Shown here: piece by piece, positions 1 through 9,963 of the stretch | How positions within the stretch are numbered: position 1 is the stretch's first letter | Layout of the letters: each line of letters opens with the position of its first letter | NCBI GenBank assembly: GCA_015227615.1 | Contig: JAALGZ010000043.1 | Location: 1-64,000, forward strand | Source of the DNA: Labyrinthula sp. Ha | Taxonomy: Eukaryota; Sar; Bigyra; Labyrinthulida; Labyrinthulaceae | Reading direction: 5' to 3' | DNA length: 64,000 nucleotides | The notes under the pieces: generated by a model | Databases searched by the model: none | Told to the model about the DNA's origin: nothing | The model's input: the letters and a program-made list of their open reading frames with translations, nothing else | Translations under genes and position numbers: made by a program

Positions 1-57
1 AGGAAGAGACGTAAACGTGAGAATGATCTAGAAGAACACCTTGCACAGGAAGTTTAA
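1..57 (+). CDS. 3' end of a truncated CDS
   Basis: Frame 1 is open from the first base to a TAA at 55-57 and reads as a highly basic tail (RKRRKRENDLEEHLAQEV). The composition looks like a protein C terminus, not chance AT-rich sequence, but only 18 codons are visible, so no family can be given. The rest of the gene would lie to the left of the window. It could be chance. Confidence 0.35.
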   Translation, partial: RKRRKRENDLEEHLAQEV

Positions 58-318
58 CGTTTGTTTCGTACTTTTTAGTTTCTTTTCTAACCTCAATTTG
101 AGGCAAACTAAGCTTTAACGTTCTGAACTCGAAGTTACTGTGTAAATTTATTAAGTACTTTTAAGTTTTTAGCATGAAACCACAAGAATCTTCACATTAA
201 TATCCCAACTTCACCGTAAATTTTAAAACCAAAGGAGTTGAAGGAGGAATGTAAACATGTGGGAAAACAACCCTACCTGACTACTATAAAATATTTTTTA
301 AATGTTAACTTCTTTATG
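58..318. other. 3' flank of the hAT transposase gene
   Basis: AT-rich, no ORF. It lies downstream of the minus-strand transposase and may hold its 3' UTR and one transposon end. I could not find a terminal inverted repeat or an 8-bp target duplication. Confidence 0.3.
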
Positions 319-2537
319 CTAATCATCTTTCCCCTCCATTTGCTTCAGGCTCCGACACAACTCAGGATCCAGATAAAAGTAGTATTCTCTTAAATCCATC
401 AGAGTCTTAAACGTTTCATCCTTCAGCGCTTCTTTGCCAACAAACGTTTTTTTAGCATGGGAAAAACTTCGCTCAGAATCAACGCTGCTTGTCTGGATGC
501 AAAGATATCTTCTAGCTAAAACTGCAAGCAATGGATAAGTGAACCTCTTCTCCCTCCAAAAGTCCAGTGTCGAATATCCTTTTGGTAATCTCTTTTCAGC
601 TAGAAACGCCTCCACCCTTTTAGAGTCCTCCATATCCAAAGCATGTATGGTTTCATCATCATCTTCATCTGAAAAATCATCCAGGCTTCGTTCCACCACC
701 ATAGGCTGCACTCGCTTCTTGACTTGCCGCTTCAAAACTTCTTTGTTGTGAACAGTGGCAATAAACTCCACCAAAACAGCTTTGTGCTTCTGCCAAGTAG
801 AAGATCCAGTAACTACCTCGGTGTTTTTGTAAACCTTCTTGCTCAATATTTCCGTGAGTAAAACAACCTTGGAATCAACAAACAGGTTTTGATATGCAGC
901 CACCTTTTTCCTAAGTGCAGACTCAATTCCAGTAGCCAAGTCCTCCAATACTTTGAGAAATTCATCGCCAAAATGCTCAGCAACTTCATAGGGAGGATCA
1001 CTACACTTCTGCTTTATTTCCCTTAATGAGTTAGATAGAGCTTGAAACATCTTTCTTCTGTAAGAAACAGTCACCTGTGTGCTAATCGAAGCCCGCGTCG
1101 TTACCAGATAGCTCGGCTTCAACATATCTGCAATGAAACTCATGACATGAAACTCCGACTCATTAAGCTTTACCATTGTAAACTCTCTATCAGCTGGCAT
1201 CTTTTCCTGGACTTCTAAGATAATATCTTTCTTCTTCACCAAGGCTTGTAGAAAAAGGAACATGCGCTCCCATCTTGTAGCAACATCGATACTTGGCAAC
1301 TTTGCATCGTCTTTACCCTTGAAACCACATGCTTCTACAGCTGCTTCCCATAGCCCTTGTCTTGCTGTTCCATTAAAATAAAGCCTGAACCTTCTAGCTC
1401 GATACAACTGGTTCTTGAGATGCTTTAATACTTCTTTTGTAATCAAGTTGTTCACATGGGCCATGCAGCAAAAATGAAAGTCATCCAGCTTCAAAACAGG
1501 GACAATAGGTACTTTTCCTTCGCTTGTTGCTTTTTCCTCTTCTTGCAACAATATACTATGCAACCTTTTACCAGCAGAGAGCATGTCGCTTCCGTTATCC
1601 GTTGTAATGCTAACAACGTTATGTTGGATCCCAAACTCCTTCAACGTAGCCATGATCAAGTTGCAGTTTGCTCCACCATCGTGTTTTCCTCTGTGTCTAT
1701 CAAAGGAAAGCCCCAACCTTTTCATCTGAAAGCTTTCAGTTATCCAATGCAGAGTCAACATCATATAGCCTTTGTAACATGTTGAAGACCAGTTATCGCA
1801 TGTTATACTGAAACTTCCACTCTTGACCTGCTTCATCAAATCCACTGCTATAAGCTTCTTAGCCTTCTTGTAATCATTCATAATATCCTTCTTGAAGCGT
1901 TGTCGTCCAACAGGTTTGTGCTCAGGATGAAGGGCTCGAACAACGTCCACAATGCAAGGTTTACTCCAGAATCCAAAACTTTGCTTCAGTATGACAACAG
2001 CCTTCCTCTGAGCTTCATAAACTGCTTTATCTGCATCATTGGCACTTGAACTTCCCTTCACTCCAAAGGCATGTTGACCCCTAGCCTGAGTAGAGCTCTG
2101 GCTCAACAAAACCTCGAAATTCGGCCACCAATCTTCTTCCGAGACTTTTCCTTTTCTTTCAATATAATATTCTGGCACTTTCCCATATGATTAAGCATCG
2201 CGGTCGTGTTCTTGTTCGTATAGTTAACAGAAACTCCACACTCGTTGCATAGCATCCGAGTTTCATCCACTTCATCTAGCTTAAAATATTCATAGGCCTT
2301 GCTTCTTTTCATCTTTGTTCTGCTCCGTTTGCTTGCTGAAGGTGTATCTTGCTTTCCTGAAGATCTTCCTACATAATCCTGAAAGTTCTTCTTCCATGTT
2401 TCAGCCTTATTCTTGATCTTTTGACGCTTGGCTTCTGGCTGTTGATTTGAAATAGAAGAAGCAGTTGAAGTTCTTGTAGCAAAGACAGATATACTGCATG
2501 AAGTGGAGGCCTGAGTCAAGTCAATTTCTTTATCCAT
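319..2537 (-). CDS. hAT-superfamily transposase with N-terminal BED finger, split over two frames
   Basis: Cut-and-paste DNA transposase of the hAT superfamily. The upstream frame begins at ATG 2537 and runs to 2103. It is Ser/Lys-rich and then gives a BED-type zinc finger (CNECG ... LNHMGKC). The second frame covers roughly 2178 to 319, about 600 codons. It carries the RNase-H-like core with candidate catalytic Asp in CDNWSST and TTDNGSDM, an insertion region, the DVATRWE motif typical of hAT proteins, and the C-terminal hATC dimerisation block (STLDFWREKR ... SSVDSERSFSHAKK). The frames overlap by about 75 nt and joining them needs a -1 shift, so either the copy is inactivated by one indel or the product is made by frameshifting or splicing. 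I found no intron of the local size with good ends in the overlap. Otherwise the long frame has no stop, so the copy looks young. The second frame has no ATG at its start, which supports expression as a continuation of the BED frame. Confidence 0.85.
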
Positions 2538-3209
2538 GGTTTCTTTCTTCTTCGTTTTTGATATTTATTTCAGTATTGTTTGACCTAAGAATAAATAATA
2601 AGACGTAAAAGTACAGTTTTGCGAGTTTTTATTATTTTCCACTTCAGTTTATGGCTATTTCCGGTGGTTCCTAAAGAATAATAAGAAGAAAACGACTGTT
2701 TTGTCCTTCATCGTTTTCCGACGTATTCGTTTTTTGGTTGGATATTGCTTTTTTCCTATGCTAGTTAACCAATACACTTGTTTGACTGTCTATAAATATT
2801 AAGTTCCACAGAAGCTGCTGAGTGTGCAAGTTTTCTAGTGCTACTTAATGAAATAGTTAAAAGTTTGCACATATTTTACCTTATTGTGTCAGTAGGGTAT
2901 TAAATACCTCAAGGAGTTGTGACTCAACCAGAGACCAGGTCCAAGCTGTAGGGGAAAAGTTAACAAACTTACCGTTAGAAGATGATAAAGGAGACACCAA
3001 GGTATATTGGATTCCAATAATTTATTGATAAGTAGTTTAGTTGTTCTAAGAAGTTTGCCTAAGAATATAGGGCTTTTAACGGTAACGCTACTTTTAACAT
3101 AAATGAAGGTTGTTTTCTCTGCCACAACAGAGACGTACATAAAACGACAATAAATATAAATACATATGAAGATAGAAAATACGAAAAACAATTCTTATTT
3201 AGTTAGAGT
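2538..3209. other. 5' flank of the transposase, no gene seen
   Basis: AT-rich. It presumably contains the transposase promoter and one transposon end, but no terminal inverted repeat was recognised. It holds two ACCGTTA-type motifs (near 2968 and 3079), a motif that recurs in clusters elsewhere in the window. The minus-strand ORF at 2889-3191 looks like chance. Confidence 0.3.
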
Positions 3210-3461
3210 TTATACAATATTAAGTTTATCAAAATCTTCTAAAACAGACTCAGGAATTTCTTTTAGAAACTTTAGAGCTTTCAATTTGCTCTTGTTTCTT
3301 TCTGAATTTAGGTTACCCTTAAGCTCAACTCCACTGTAGAATGCTTTCCTCGCTCTTCCCTGATTCTTCTTCAACTTCAATCTTTTTTCTACTTCAACTT
3401 CTTCTGCTTTCAAAGCCGTATCCGTACACTTTGGGATGTCTTTTTTGTCTTTGAATTCCAT
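3210..3461 (-). CDS. Small Lys/Glu-rich protein, unknown
   Basis: An 83-codon frame starting with ATG at 3461 and ending in TAA. The product is charged (about 40% Lys, Arg, Glu and Asp) and soluble, with no transmembrane segment or known motif. It has a basic central part (KRLKLKKNQGRARKAF) and an acidic end (IPESVLEDFDKLNIV). Composition and the lack of Phe/Tyr/Ile runs are unlike chance ORFs in this AT-rich DNA, which favours a real gene. It could instead be one exon of a larger gene with tiny introns. No family recognised. Confidence 0.4.
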   Translation of the reverse strand: MEFKDKKDIPKCTDTALKAEEVEVEKRLKLKKNQGRARKAFYSGVELKGNLNSERNKSKLKALKFLKEIPESVLEDFDKLNIV

Positions 3462-5749
3462 AGTTCGTCCCTTTATCCTCTTATTTGATGCGTTTCAGTT
3501 GGTATATATATTGGGCTCTTATTGCATGTTTGAGTACTTCAAGAATGTATTTTTAATGAAAAGTTTGTAACTGAATAGGTAACTTCTAATTAAAAACTAC
3601 AAAAAACTTTTATATCAAAAAAAAGATATGATTTTTCTCTTTTAAATGATACTAAGCATGTTTTATAAAAATAAGATTAAGATGTTGAACTTGTAAAAAC
3701 AAAAGTATCACTTTTCTTCATAAATACGCCAGAAAAACGACTACATAATGACTTTTTTCAAAAACTAAAAACATTGATCTTCTTTAATTTATAGTAGCGC
3801 TTTCCATGCCAATTTATATGTATTTTTAAGCAGTTTATCATATGTAAAAGTTAAAAAAACATGTATTTTTATGTATGAATTTGCAATTATATGATAGAGA
3901 TCTGCATAATAAAAACCAATAAAAGCCTCAAACATTATTTTTTTCTTTTCTAAATTACTAGAAACTGATTCTAGATAAGGTTAGAGTCTAAGTTCATTGT
4001 ATTCAAATAATTTGAAGCTCAGTTTTGGCTGTTTTATGGTTGAGTTTGAGTAAAGTTAAATTAACCGAAATAACTATTGCTGAGATTAATAGGGAAGTTC
4101 TTGGAGTTTCCTCAAACAAAACTCGGAGTAACCCTAAATCATCAATACCTCTGGTTGAGTACCATTTGTTCGGATGTTTTGTTACTTGGTATCACCCATT
4201 CAGGAATATTTGACAGTTAAGAGTATCCTTTTTCAGAGTTTCTGAGATCTTGGAAATAGGATACATTGTCATGAAGTCTATACAGAATACTCAAATTCAC
4301 CAAGAAAAAAACTGTTTCTAGACCTAAATTTACCCGTTCGTTTGACTGGTAAGATCTGTTCAGGTTCTAAACAAGTATTTCTTGAGGTATTACACGGATT
4401 GAAGTTGATAAAAACAGCATTTTAGCCCAATATCGACTTTTGCTTAAAAAAATATTAAAAATATCGTAAAAAATAGATTTAAAAATTACAAATCATATTT
4501 TTCAGTTGTTGGTGGCTCTCTAACACAAAAATTTACGGGATTATAGCAAAACTGAGTGACTTCGTATTTTCAGATGTGCAGATTTTCAACATTTGACTTT
4601 TCTGAGTGAAGTTTAGCTCAGTTAAAGTTAACTAGAGAAGAAATATCCTGAGAAATAATTTGAAGATTCAAGTTTAGTAACTCATAAGGGTCTGAGAAGA
4701 GCTAGATCATCTATAGAGTTGTTCTTCATGATGTTACGCTTAAATGTATGTTTTTTAGAGATCTCTAAACTTAGTGAAAAGGACCCTTAAAATTAGCCTT
4801 TTTAGGGTTTAAAGTACTCATCCTTATCAAATACCCTGACAAAATATAAGGTTGAAAAAGTTTTTTCAATGTGAAACACATTGTGGGTGATAATATTGTA
4901 TTTGAGGAAGATTCCGTGACAAAAGTCACAAATACTATATGCGTTATTTTCAGTAATCATGGTTTTTTATGCTTTATGTTTTTTTAATCCTCTAAATTTT
5001 TATATGAGTATTTGCTAGGTTCAGTTTTCAATATGTTTTGAGCTTTGTAGAAGAGTCAAAGAGGTATTCTTGATTTTATGGCTATTATACTGCATTCTTG
5101 AAAAAATCCTTGATAAAGTTTTCAACACCCCGTAATAACAAAAATATAAAACACTATTGTTTGTTACTAGATAAAAGTTGAATATAAGAGCTAACATTAA
5201 CAGTTTACAGAGGTGGTGTAACCTTTTTCTTCATTGTTTTCTGATCGATATAAAATGGATGTGCCATATTTTGGTGATATTTTGCGTTCAACATGAATTT
5301 ATTCTTTTTGAATCATATATTATCTTATATGGCTAAAAAGATATTTAAAAGAGCTTTTCAAAACAGTATTTTTTATTTCATAACTCGAAAAAATCATTGA
5401 GAAATGATCTTTGCAGTTATTGACAAATTCACCTAAAATACAGGATGACGTGAAAAGAACAGACTAGAAAGTTATCTTTCAGTCCTCAAAAACAAAAAAT
5501 TTAAAAATCAGCGTCTAGAAAAAACTTTTAAAATAAGTCTTATAAGTTATAATAGTGCTTTGCATAAAAATTAAGCGAGATACAAGAGAAGCAAAAATAT
5601 GACCTGAAATTGAACAGTATACTTGAAATATAGAAATACGTAATTTAACCTTAGTATTTTCGCACAAAAAAACTTAAAAAAGCTATAATATCTTTGAAAT
5701 TAATATCTAAAACATTTTAAAATTTTATTTGGTTTAAAAAGACGAATTA
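3462..5749. other. Gene-free AT-rich tract
   Basis: No supported gene in 2.3 kb. Scattered words resembling the adjacent ~175-bp repeat (for example GAGTTT and TTAGCTCAGTT contexts near 4045 and 4610) hint at older, strongly diverged copies, but I cannot align them by eye with certainty. Confidence 0.4.
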
Positions 5750-6275
5750 TTGACTGAGAAAAATGACTTTTACTGAGGAAGATTTTCCTAAGCTAAATTT
5801 TGCCTTGATACTCGGATACTAAAACACACATAACTCGTGAGTAACTTCTTAAAAAACTAAACTACCTTTTTTGAGTGCATGGGAAATTAAAATATCTTTT
5901 GAATGATGTGTTATAGTTTTTCTGAATATGAGTTTAAGCCAAGATACAAGCATTTCTGTATGAAGATTATGCAAAATTTTCGCTATCGTGAAAAAATATA
6001 TTTTATTTTCAGGAAGTTTAATTTGGCTAAAATAATTTAATTTAATTTATGTCAGAAGCTCTTGTAGAGAGCTTTACGACTATGTATCTAACTTTCTCAG
6101 ATACGAGTTTAAGCCAAGATACAAGCATTTCTATATGAACGTTATGGAAAACTTTTGCTATCGCGAACAAATATATTTTATTTTGAGGAAGTTAAAATTT
6201 ATTTTAGCCGCTTAACTTCATTTATATTAAAAGCTCTTGCAGAGAGCTTTATGAATATGTACCTAACTTTCAATG
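5750..6275 (+). repeat. ~175-bp tandem repeat, array A
   Basis: At least two units in direct orientation. The phrase AGTTTAAGCCAAGATACAAG starts at 5931 and again at 6106, an offset of 175. A perfect 7-bp-arm hairpin (AAGCTCT, 5-nt loop, AGAGCTT) sits at 6056-6074 and again at 6231-6249, also offset by 175. A weaker copy precedes 5931 and a decaying third unit follows 6275. The same unit occurs inverted at 16.7-17.05 kb. No coding potential. It could be a small satellite or the terminal region of a large transposable element. Confidence 0.75.
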
Positions 6276-6689
6276 AAACGAATTTGGAGCCGACTTAGAG
6301 GGATTTCATTGTCTGCAGTCATCATCCATTTCGCTGTTGTTAAAGCATTATTATTTATTGTTCCTAAAATTTTCAAATTCAATTAAATATTAAAAAAGTG
6401 CAATCTAAGAAAAGAGAGCTTTCGAACGACATAAGCTAAGTCTCGTAACTCCTAGTCCTTGCTTAGGTGTGTTCAATATCATGTCTGCCCTTGTAGAAGG
6501 GTTCTCCGGAATCGACGAACCCAACCTATAGAGCTCATACTGGTTCATTTGTAAAGGTGTCAATTGGCATAGCTGTAGAGGATACGGTCAGAGTATAACC
6601 CCCTGGGTCTTCAAACCCGGTGACTCAGTATTTATTAACGGAATAATTGTGGAATTTCATTAAGAAGTGACGGAATTACTAAATTATTA
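6276..6689. other. Non-coding stretch with a GC-richer patch
   Basis: No ORF. Positions about 6425-6640 are clearly less AT-rich than the surroundings and contain a potential stem (CTGGGT with ACCCGG near 6600). They do not fit a tRNA. This may be an unrecognised non-coding RNA or remnant of inserted DNA. Confidence 0.25.
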
Positions 6690-6880
6690 AAACTTATCAA
6701 TAATCAAACGTATCAATAAATCAATTGATTTTGGCCATGTGGCCCAATTTATTATTGATTATCAATGATAATCAATAATCAATCAAAATAATTTGGAAAT
6801 TATCAGAATCAATCAATAAGAAAAATATTGGGAAATTTTTTATTGATAAATTATCAATATATCAAATAACATCCCTACTC
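6690..6880. mobile_element. AT-rich palindromic relic, probably hAT-type MITE
   Basis: Repeated ATTGATAATC-type words, including a perfect inverted repeat with 12-bp arms at 6752-6778 (TTATTGATTATC, AAT, and its complement), and a central GGCCATGTGGCCCAA. The right edge ends in ACATCCCTA (about 6872-6880), the complement of a TAGGGATGT terminus typical of hAT elements. A similar terminus occurs near 29.9 kb. The left end was not found. Confidence 0.35.
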
Positions 6881-7862
6881 CTAACCATTGGCCTTCTCCT
6901 CGGCATTGTTCAAAATCAGCGCCTACAAACACCACTAACACACCAAAAATCTCCAACTCCTAACACACAACGTTGAAGGAACACGAACAAAACGCTGTAA
7001 GCCCAAGTCGCAAAATAAGCATACAGACGAAAATTAGAAATCAACGGCACACCATTGGAACTTAGCACTGCGCGGATGAAAGCTAGCTGAATAAATTGCT
7101 CTCTTCGTATTTATCTCCGTTGTTTAATTTCTTTTCTCACTCTACGATCAATTAAATTTATTTCCGAAAGAAGTAGCGAATATGATTGGTTAAAGTGACA
7201 GTAGGGGCACAAGACGGAAGCTTCCCTAGTGAGCGGCGGACCGTCATCGGACCCTAAGATAAACGCATAGGCGGATCTGCAGATGTAGTACCTTACTCCC
7301 ACCTTAACTATTAACTATAGAAATTTTAACCTAATATAAGGTTAAGCGCAGATGAAGTAGAGCAGTCAAAACCATTTCCTTTTACCTGTTAGCTCAGGTT
7401 TCTCTCAATTCAAGCTATTGAATACTACTGTTTCATATTATCAACTTCTTTTTTACATGAGACAAAGAATCCTTAGTCAACTTGAAAATTGAAGGCACAA
7501 ACTATGTTATTGCATAAAAAACACGCATTTCAACCTCTTGTTCAAGCAGTTCGTTGTTGAAAAATTAAGCGGATTTTAAGTTCAGTGCTCTTCCTCACAA
7601 GAAAACCAACGTGTTCGCACACATGAACTTAGAACAGCTACAGCTAGCAGCAGGCAACCAGGTTGGAAGTTGCTTTAGTCAATAATGGTTCCCCTCCTCT
7701 TAAAATGGGTCCTTCGATTCTCTTGGGTTTTTATTATCTTGTTCACATAGAAGCTATTTCTCAGTTTCCTGTCAACCGGGTTTGGTTTTGACTTTAAGTA
7801 GGTGAACAAGTAGACTTTGATGAATTTCCCAAAAAGGTAGAAGTCAAAGTTAGATAGTATTT
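6881..7862. other. No gene seen
   Basis: AT-rich with no convincing frame. The 63-codon minus-strand ORF at 7111-7302 has no recognisable features. Confidence 0.4.
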
Positions 7863-7958
7863 ATTAACGGCATATCCGTACTATCCGTTTACTCAAATTG
7901 CAAAACGGTAACTATCGTTAAGATCCAGTAACGGTAATTTTCTGTATATACCGTTAAT
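7863..7958. mobile_element. 96-bp inverted-repeat element (MITE-like) rich in ACCGTTA motifs
   Basis: The ends are ATTAACGG at 7863-7870 and CCGTTAAT at 7951-7958. The inverted match extends to about 13 bp with one mismatch (ATTAACGG, C or T, ATAT). The interior holds three more CCGTT/AACGG words. It may be a miniature transposon, or a cluster of Myb-type (YAACGG) binding sites upstream of the gene at 8349. Confidence 0.4.
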
Positions 7959-8348
7959 ATTTTTCTGTTATTGAACACTATTTCTATTCTACATGCAGAA
8001 TGGCCCAACGCACAGCACTAGGTAATAGACCTTGATAAAAGTAATTGTTTACCGGTACTATTGAAACTAAGTTTTTTTGTAGTATGATTTCCTCAATTAG
8101 TATTTAAAATGATTCTTCTGTTACATTCCCGTTAAGTTCATCAACATACAAACTCCAATATCATATATATAAGCCTTGTATTTATGTTATATATATATTA
8201 GGCAAAGAGCTGGAACATTACAAATTACAAATTAAAAATACAACTCTGACTGAAGTAAAAGCGCAAAACCCAAAAAACCAAATAATCTACTACTTTTTCA
8301 TACAAACATTATTTATCCATTATATTATTCAAAGAACTACTTCAAACT

Positions 8349-8900
8349 ATGAGAAAACCAAAGGATTCAAAGTACGATAAGAGTGGGAATATAGTATCAA
8401 AGTTTTCTAAGAACGGCAGGAACTTGTTTAAAGCCTTATCAGGAATTCATTTAATGAACAAGTCACAAGAAAGTTTTACAACGAACCCTGGACAGGAATC
8501 AGCTTCTACTAAGTTAATGGCTTTCCCCGCCGTTGACAGTCGCTCCTATCTTACCCAAGGCTCTCGCACTCCTGATCCAGATGCAGTGTTTTACCCAGAG
8601 GCTTCACCTTCTGTACGAAAAGAAATGAGACAAAATGCTGTTAAGAAGTATCTTAATATGGAGGAAGCGAAGCAGTTACAAGCTGCTGGAGCACTTCCTG
8701 GAACAGCAGAACACAATATCCAACATGCTATTAACGCTTCTACTTATGCAGAACCACCTGTTCAAGCAGGAGACATGGAGCAGAAGAAAAGTTCTTTTTG
8801 TAAATGCCGTAAATGTCCAATATTCTTTTTCCTTTTTGTTCTAATTTTATCTGCAGCTTTTTTTTTAGTTTATCTGTTGACAGATTTAGTTGAATTTTAA
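8349..8900 (+). CDS. Tail-anchored membrane protein, unknown
   Basis: 183 codons from ATG 8349 to TAA. Residues 1-150 are hydrophilic and basic at the start. A CKCRKC cluster follows just before a single hydrophobic segment (about residues 157-178, FFFLFVLILSAAFFLVYLLT), and the protein ends five residues later. A single C-terminal segment with no signal peptide is the architecture of tail-anchored proteins, with the bulk in the cytosol. The Cys cluster next to the membrane could be palmitoylated. No enzyme or SNARE motif was seen. It ends 10 bp from the stop of the next gene, which is on the other strand. Confidence 0.65.
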   Translation: MRKPKDSKYDKSGNIVSKFSKNGRNLFKALSGIHLMNKSQESFTTNPGQESASTKLMAFPAVDSRSYLTQGSRTPDPDAVFYPEASPSVRKEMRQNAVKKYLNMEEAKQLQAAGALPGTAEHNIQHAINASTYAEPPVQAGDMEQKKSSFCKCRKCPIFFFLFVLILSAAFFLVYLLTDLVEF

Positions 8901-8910
8901 CCGTTAATAA

Positions 8911-9963
8911 TCAAAAAAAGTCGGAAGAAGAATTCGTTGACAAACTACTTTTTCTATTTTTTATTGTTCGTGTGTTTGCTGGAGAAGCGTTGGGAGATAC
9001 CTCGTCACCGGCTTCAGTGTTCCTTGGTGAAAATATGTGTCCCCCTTCGGAAGCTGCGTCAATTGGGGAAACCATTGGTCCATAGTCATAAGGTGTTCGA
9101 GGGCTGACATACTCGTATTCTGAGTCCTCGTCGCTACTAGAATCTTCCAAAATCGGGACTTCAAAGAAGTTTGTACCTTCTGGGTCATCTTCAATCTGTG
9201 ATGCAGAACGAGGAAGAGTTTCATTCACATAATTCGAAGCATTTTCTCGTAATGTGGAAACAGGTAAAGAATTTCTAGCAGGCAGATCTGTCTCCCCTGT
9301 TTTGACTCTTGATGCTTGTCCAATAAACGGAGTTTCACCTTCAATATCTGGAGTTGTTGGAGCATGTATATTCTCATCGGGAATAAACATCGAAGCATCA
9401 GGCACAAACTCTTGTTGCATATCTGGCTGAGAAACCGGATTTGTGCCCACAGGAACTGGAACGATGGTTCTTGGCGATTGATTGGAAAGATCTGCAGTTT
9501 GTGCAGCTCTCTCAAGTATATTTATTGACTCTGGGTTCCTCCGTCGAAGAAGTCCAACCTGTGCAACGACAAAAGCTGCGATAAGGATGAACAAGCCAAG
9601 CAAGATGTTCTGAAGACCGTTTTCTGGAGTCTCTATTGATCCCTGTCCAAGAACAGCTGAGGAAATCAGTGCGCCGCAACTGTCTTCATCTGTAAATATG
9701 ACTCCATTCCCTTCATCAACTGCACAACAAAGAGGGTCATCATCATATTCAGCATCAGTCAAGGAGTTAGCAAAGGAATAACCAACTATGCAACTTTCAA
9801 AATCACTGGCATCGTCCTCTTCATCGCAATCAGTGGCTGAAGGCAACTCACATGCTTCTCTGCAAATACGGTTGGAGAAACTTTGGAACTCGTCATTCGC
9901 TTCTCCACAGCAAGCAATACAACAATCTTCATTAGAGCAGGCTAAAAGAATTTCATCACTCAT
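8911..9963 (-). CDS. Single-pass membrane protein with Cys-rich N-terminal domain, unknown
   Basis: 350 codons from ATG 9963. The first ~110 residues hold about a dozen cysteines (including CSNEDCCIACCGE) in an acidic context, suggesting a disulphide-bonded lumenal or extracellular domain. There is no classical signal peptide. The one hydrophobic segment (about residues 118-138, ILLGLFILIAAFVVAQVGLL) is followed by RRR, which fits a reverse signal-anchor with the N terminus outside. The remaining ~210 residues are Ser/Pro/Glu-rich, low in hydrophobics and probably disordered in the cytosol. No family recognised. Convergent with the preceding gene, 10 bp between stops. Confidence 0.7.
   Translation of the reverse strand: MSDEILLACSNEDCCIACCGEANDEFQSFSNRICREACELPSATDCDEEDDASDFESCIVGYSFANSLTDAEYDDDPLCCAVDEGNGVIFTDEDSCGALISSAVLGQGSIETPENGLQNILLGLFILIAAFVVAQVGLLRRRNPESINILERAAQTADLSNQSPRTIVPVPVGTNPVSQPDMQQEFVPDASMFIPDENIHAPTTPDIEGETPFIGQASRVKTGETDLPARNSLPVSTLRENASNYVNETLPRSASQIEDDPEGTNFFEVPILEDSSSDEDSEYEYVSPRTPYDYGPMVSPIDAASEGGHIFSPRNTEAGDEVSPNASPANTRTIKNRKSSLSTNSSSDFF

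Noticed and set aside
2101-2180. A 23-33-nt intron joining the two hAT1 frames
   Set aside because: No GTA...AG pair gives the needed length (2 modulo 3) and frame; the one 23-nt candidate has weak ends (GTGCC).
6555-6645. tRNA-like stretch with a GGGT...TTCAA...ACCC stem
   Set aside because: The loop is six nt instead of seven, there is no matching acceptor stem and no cloverleaf can be drawn.
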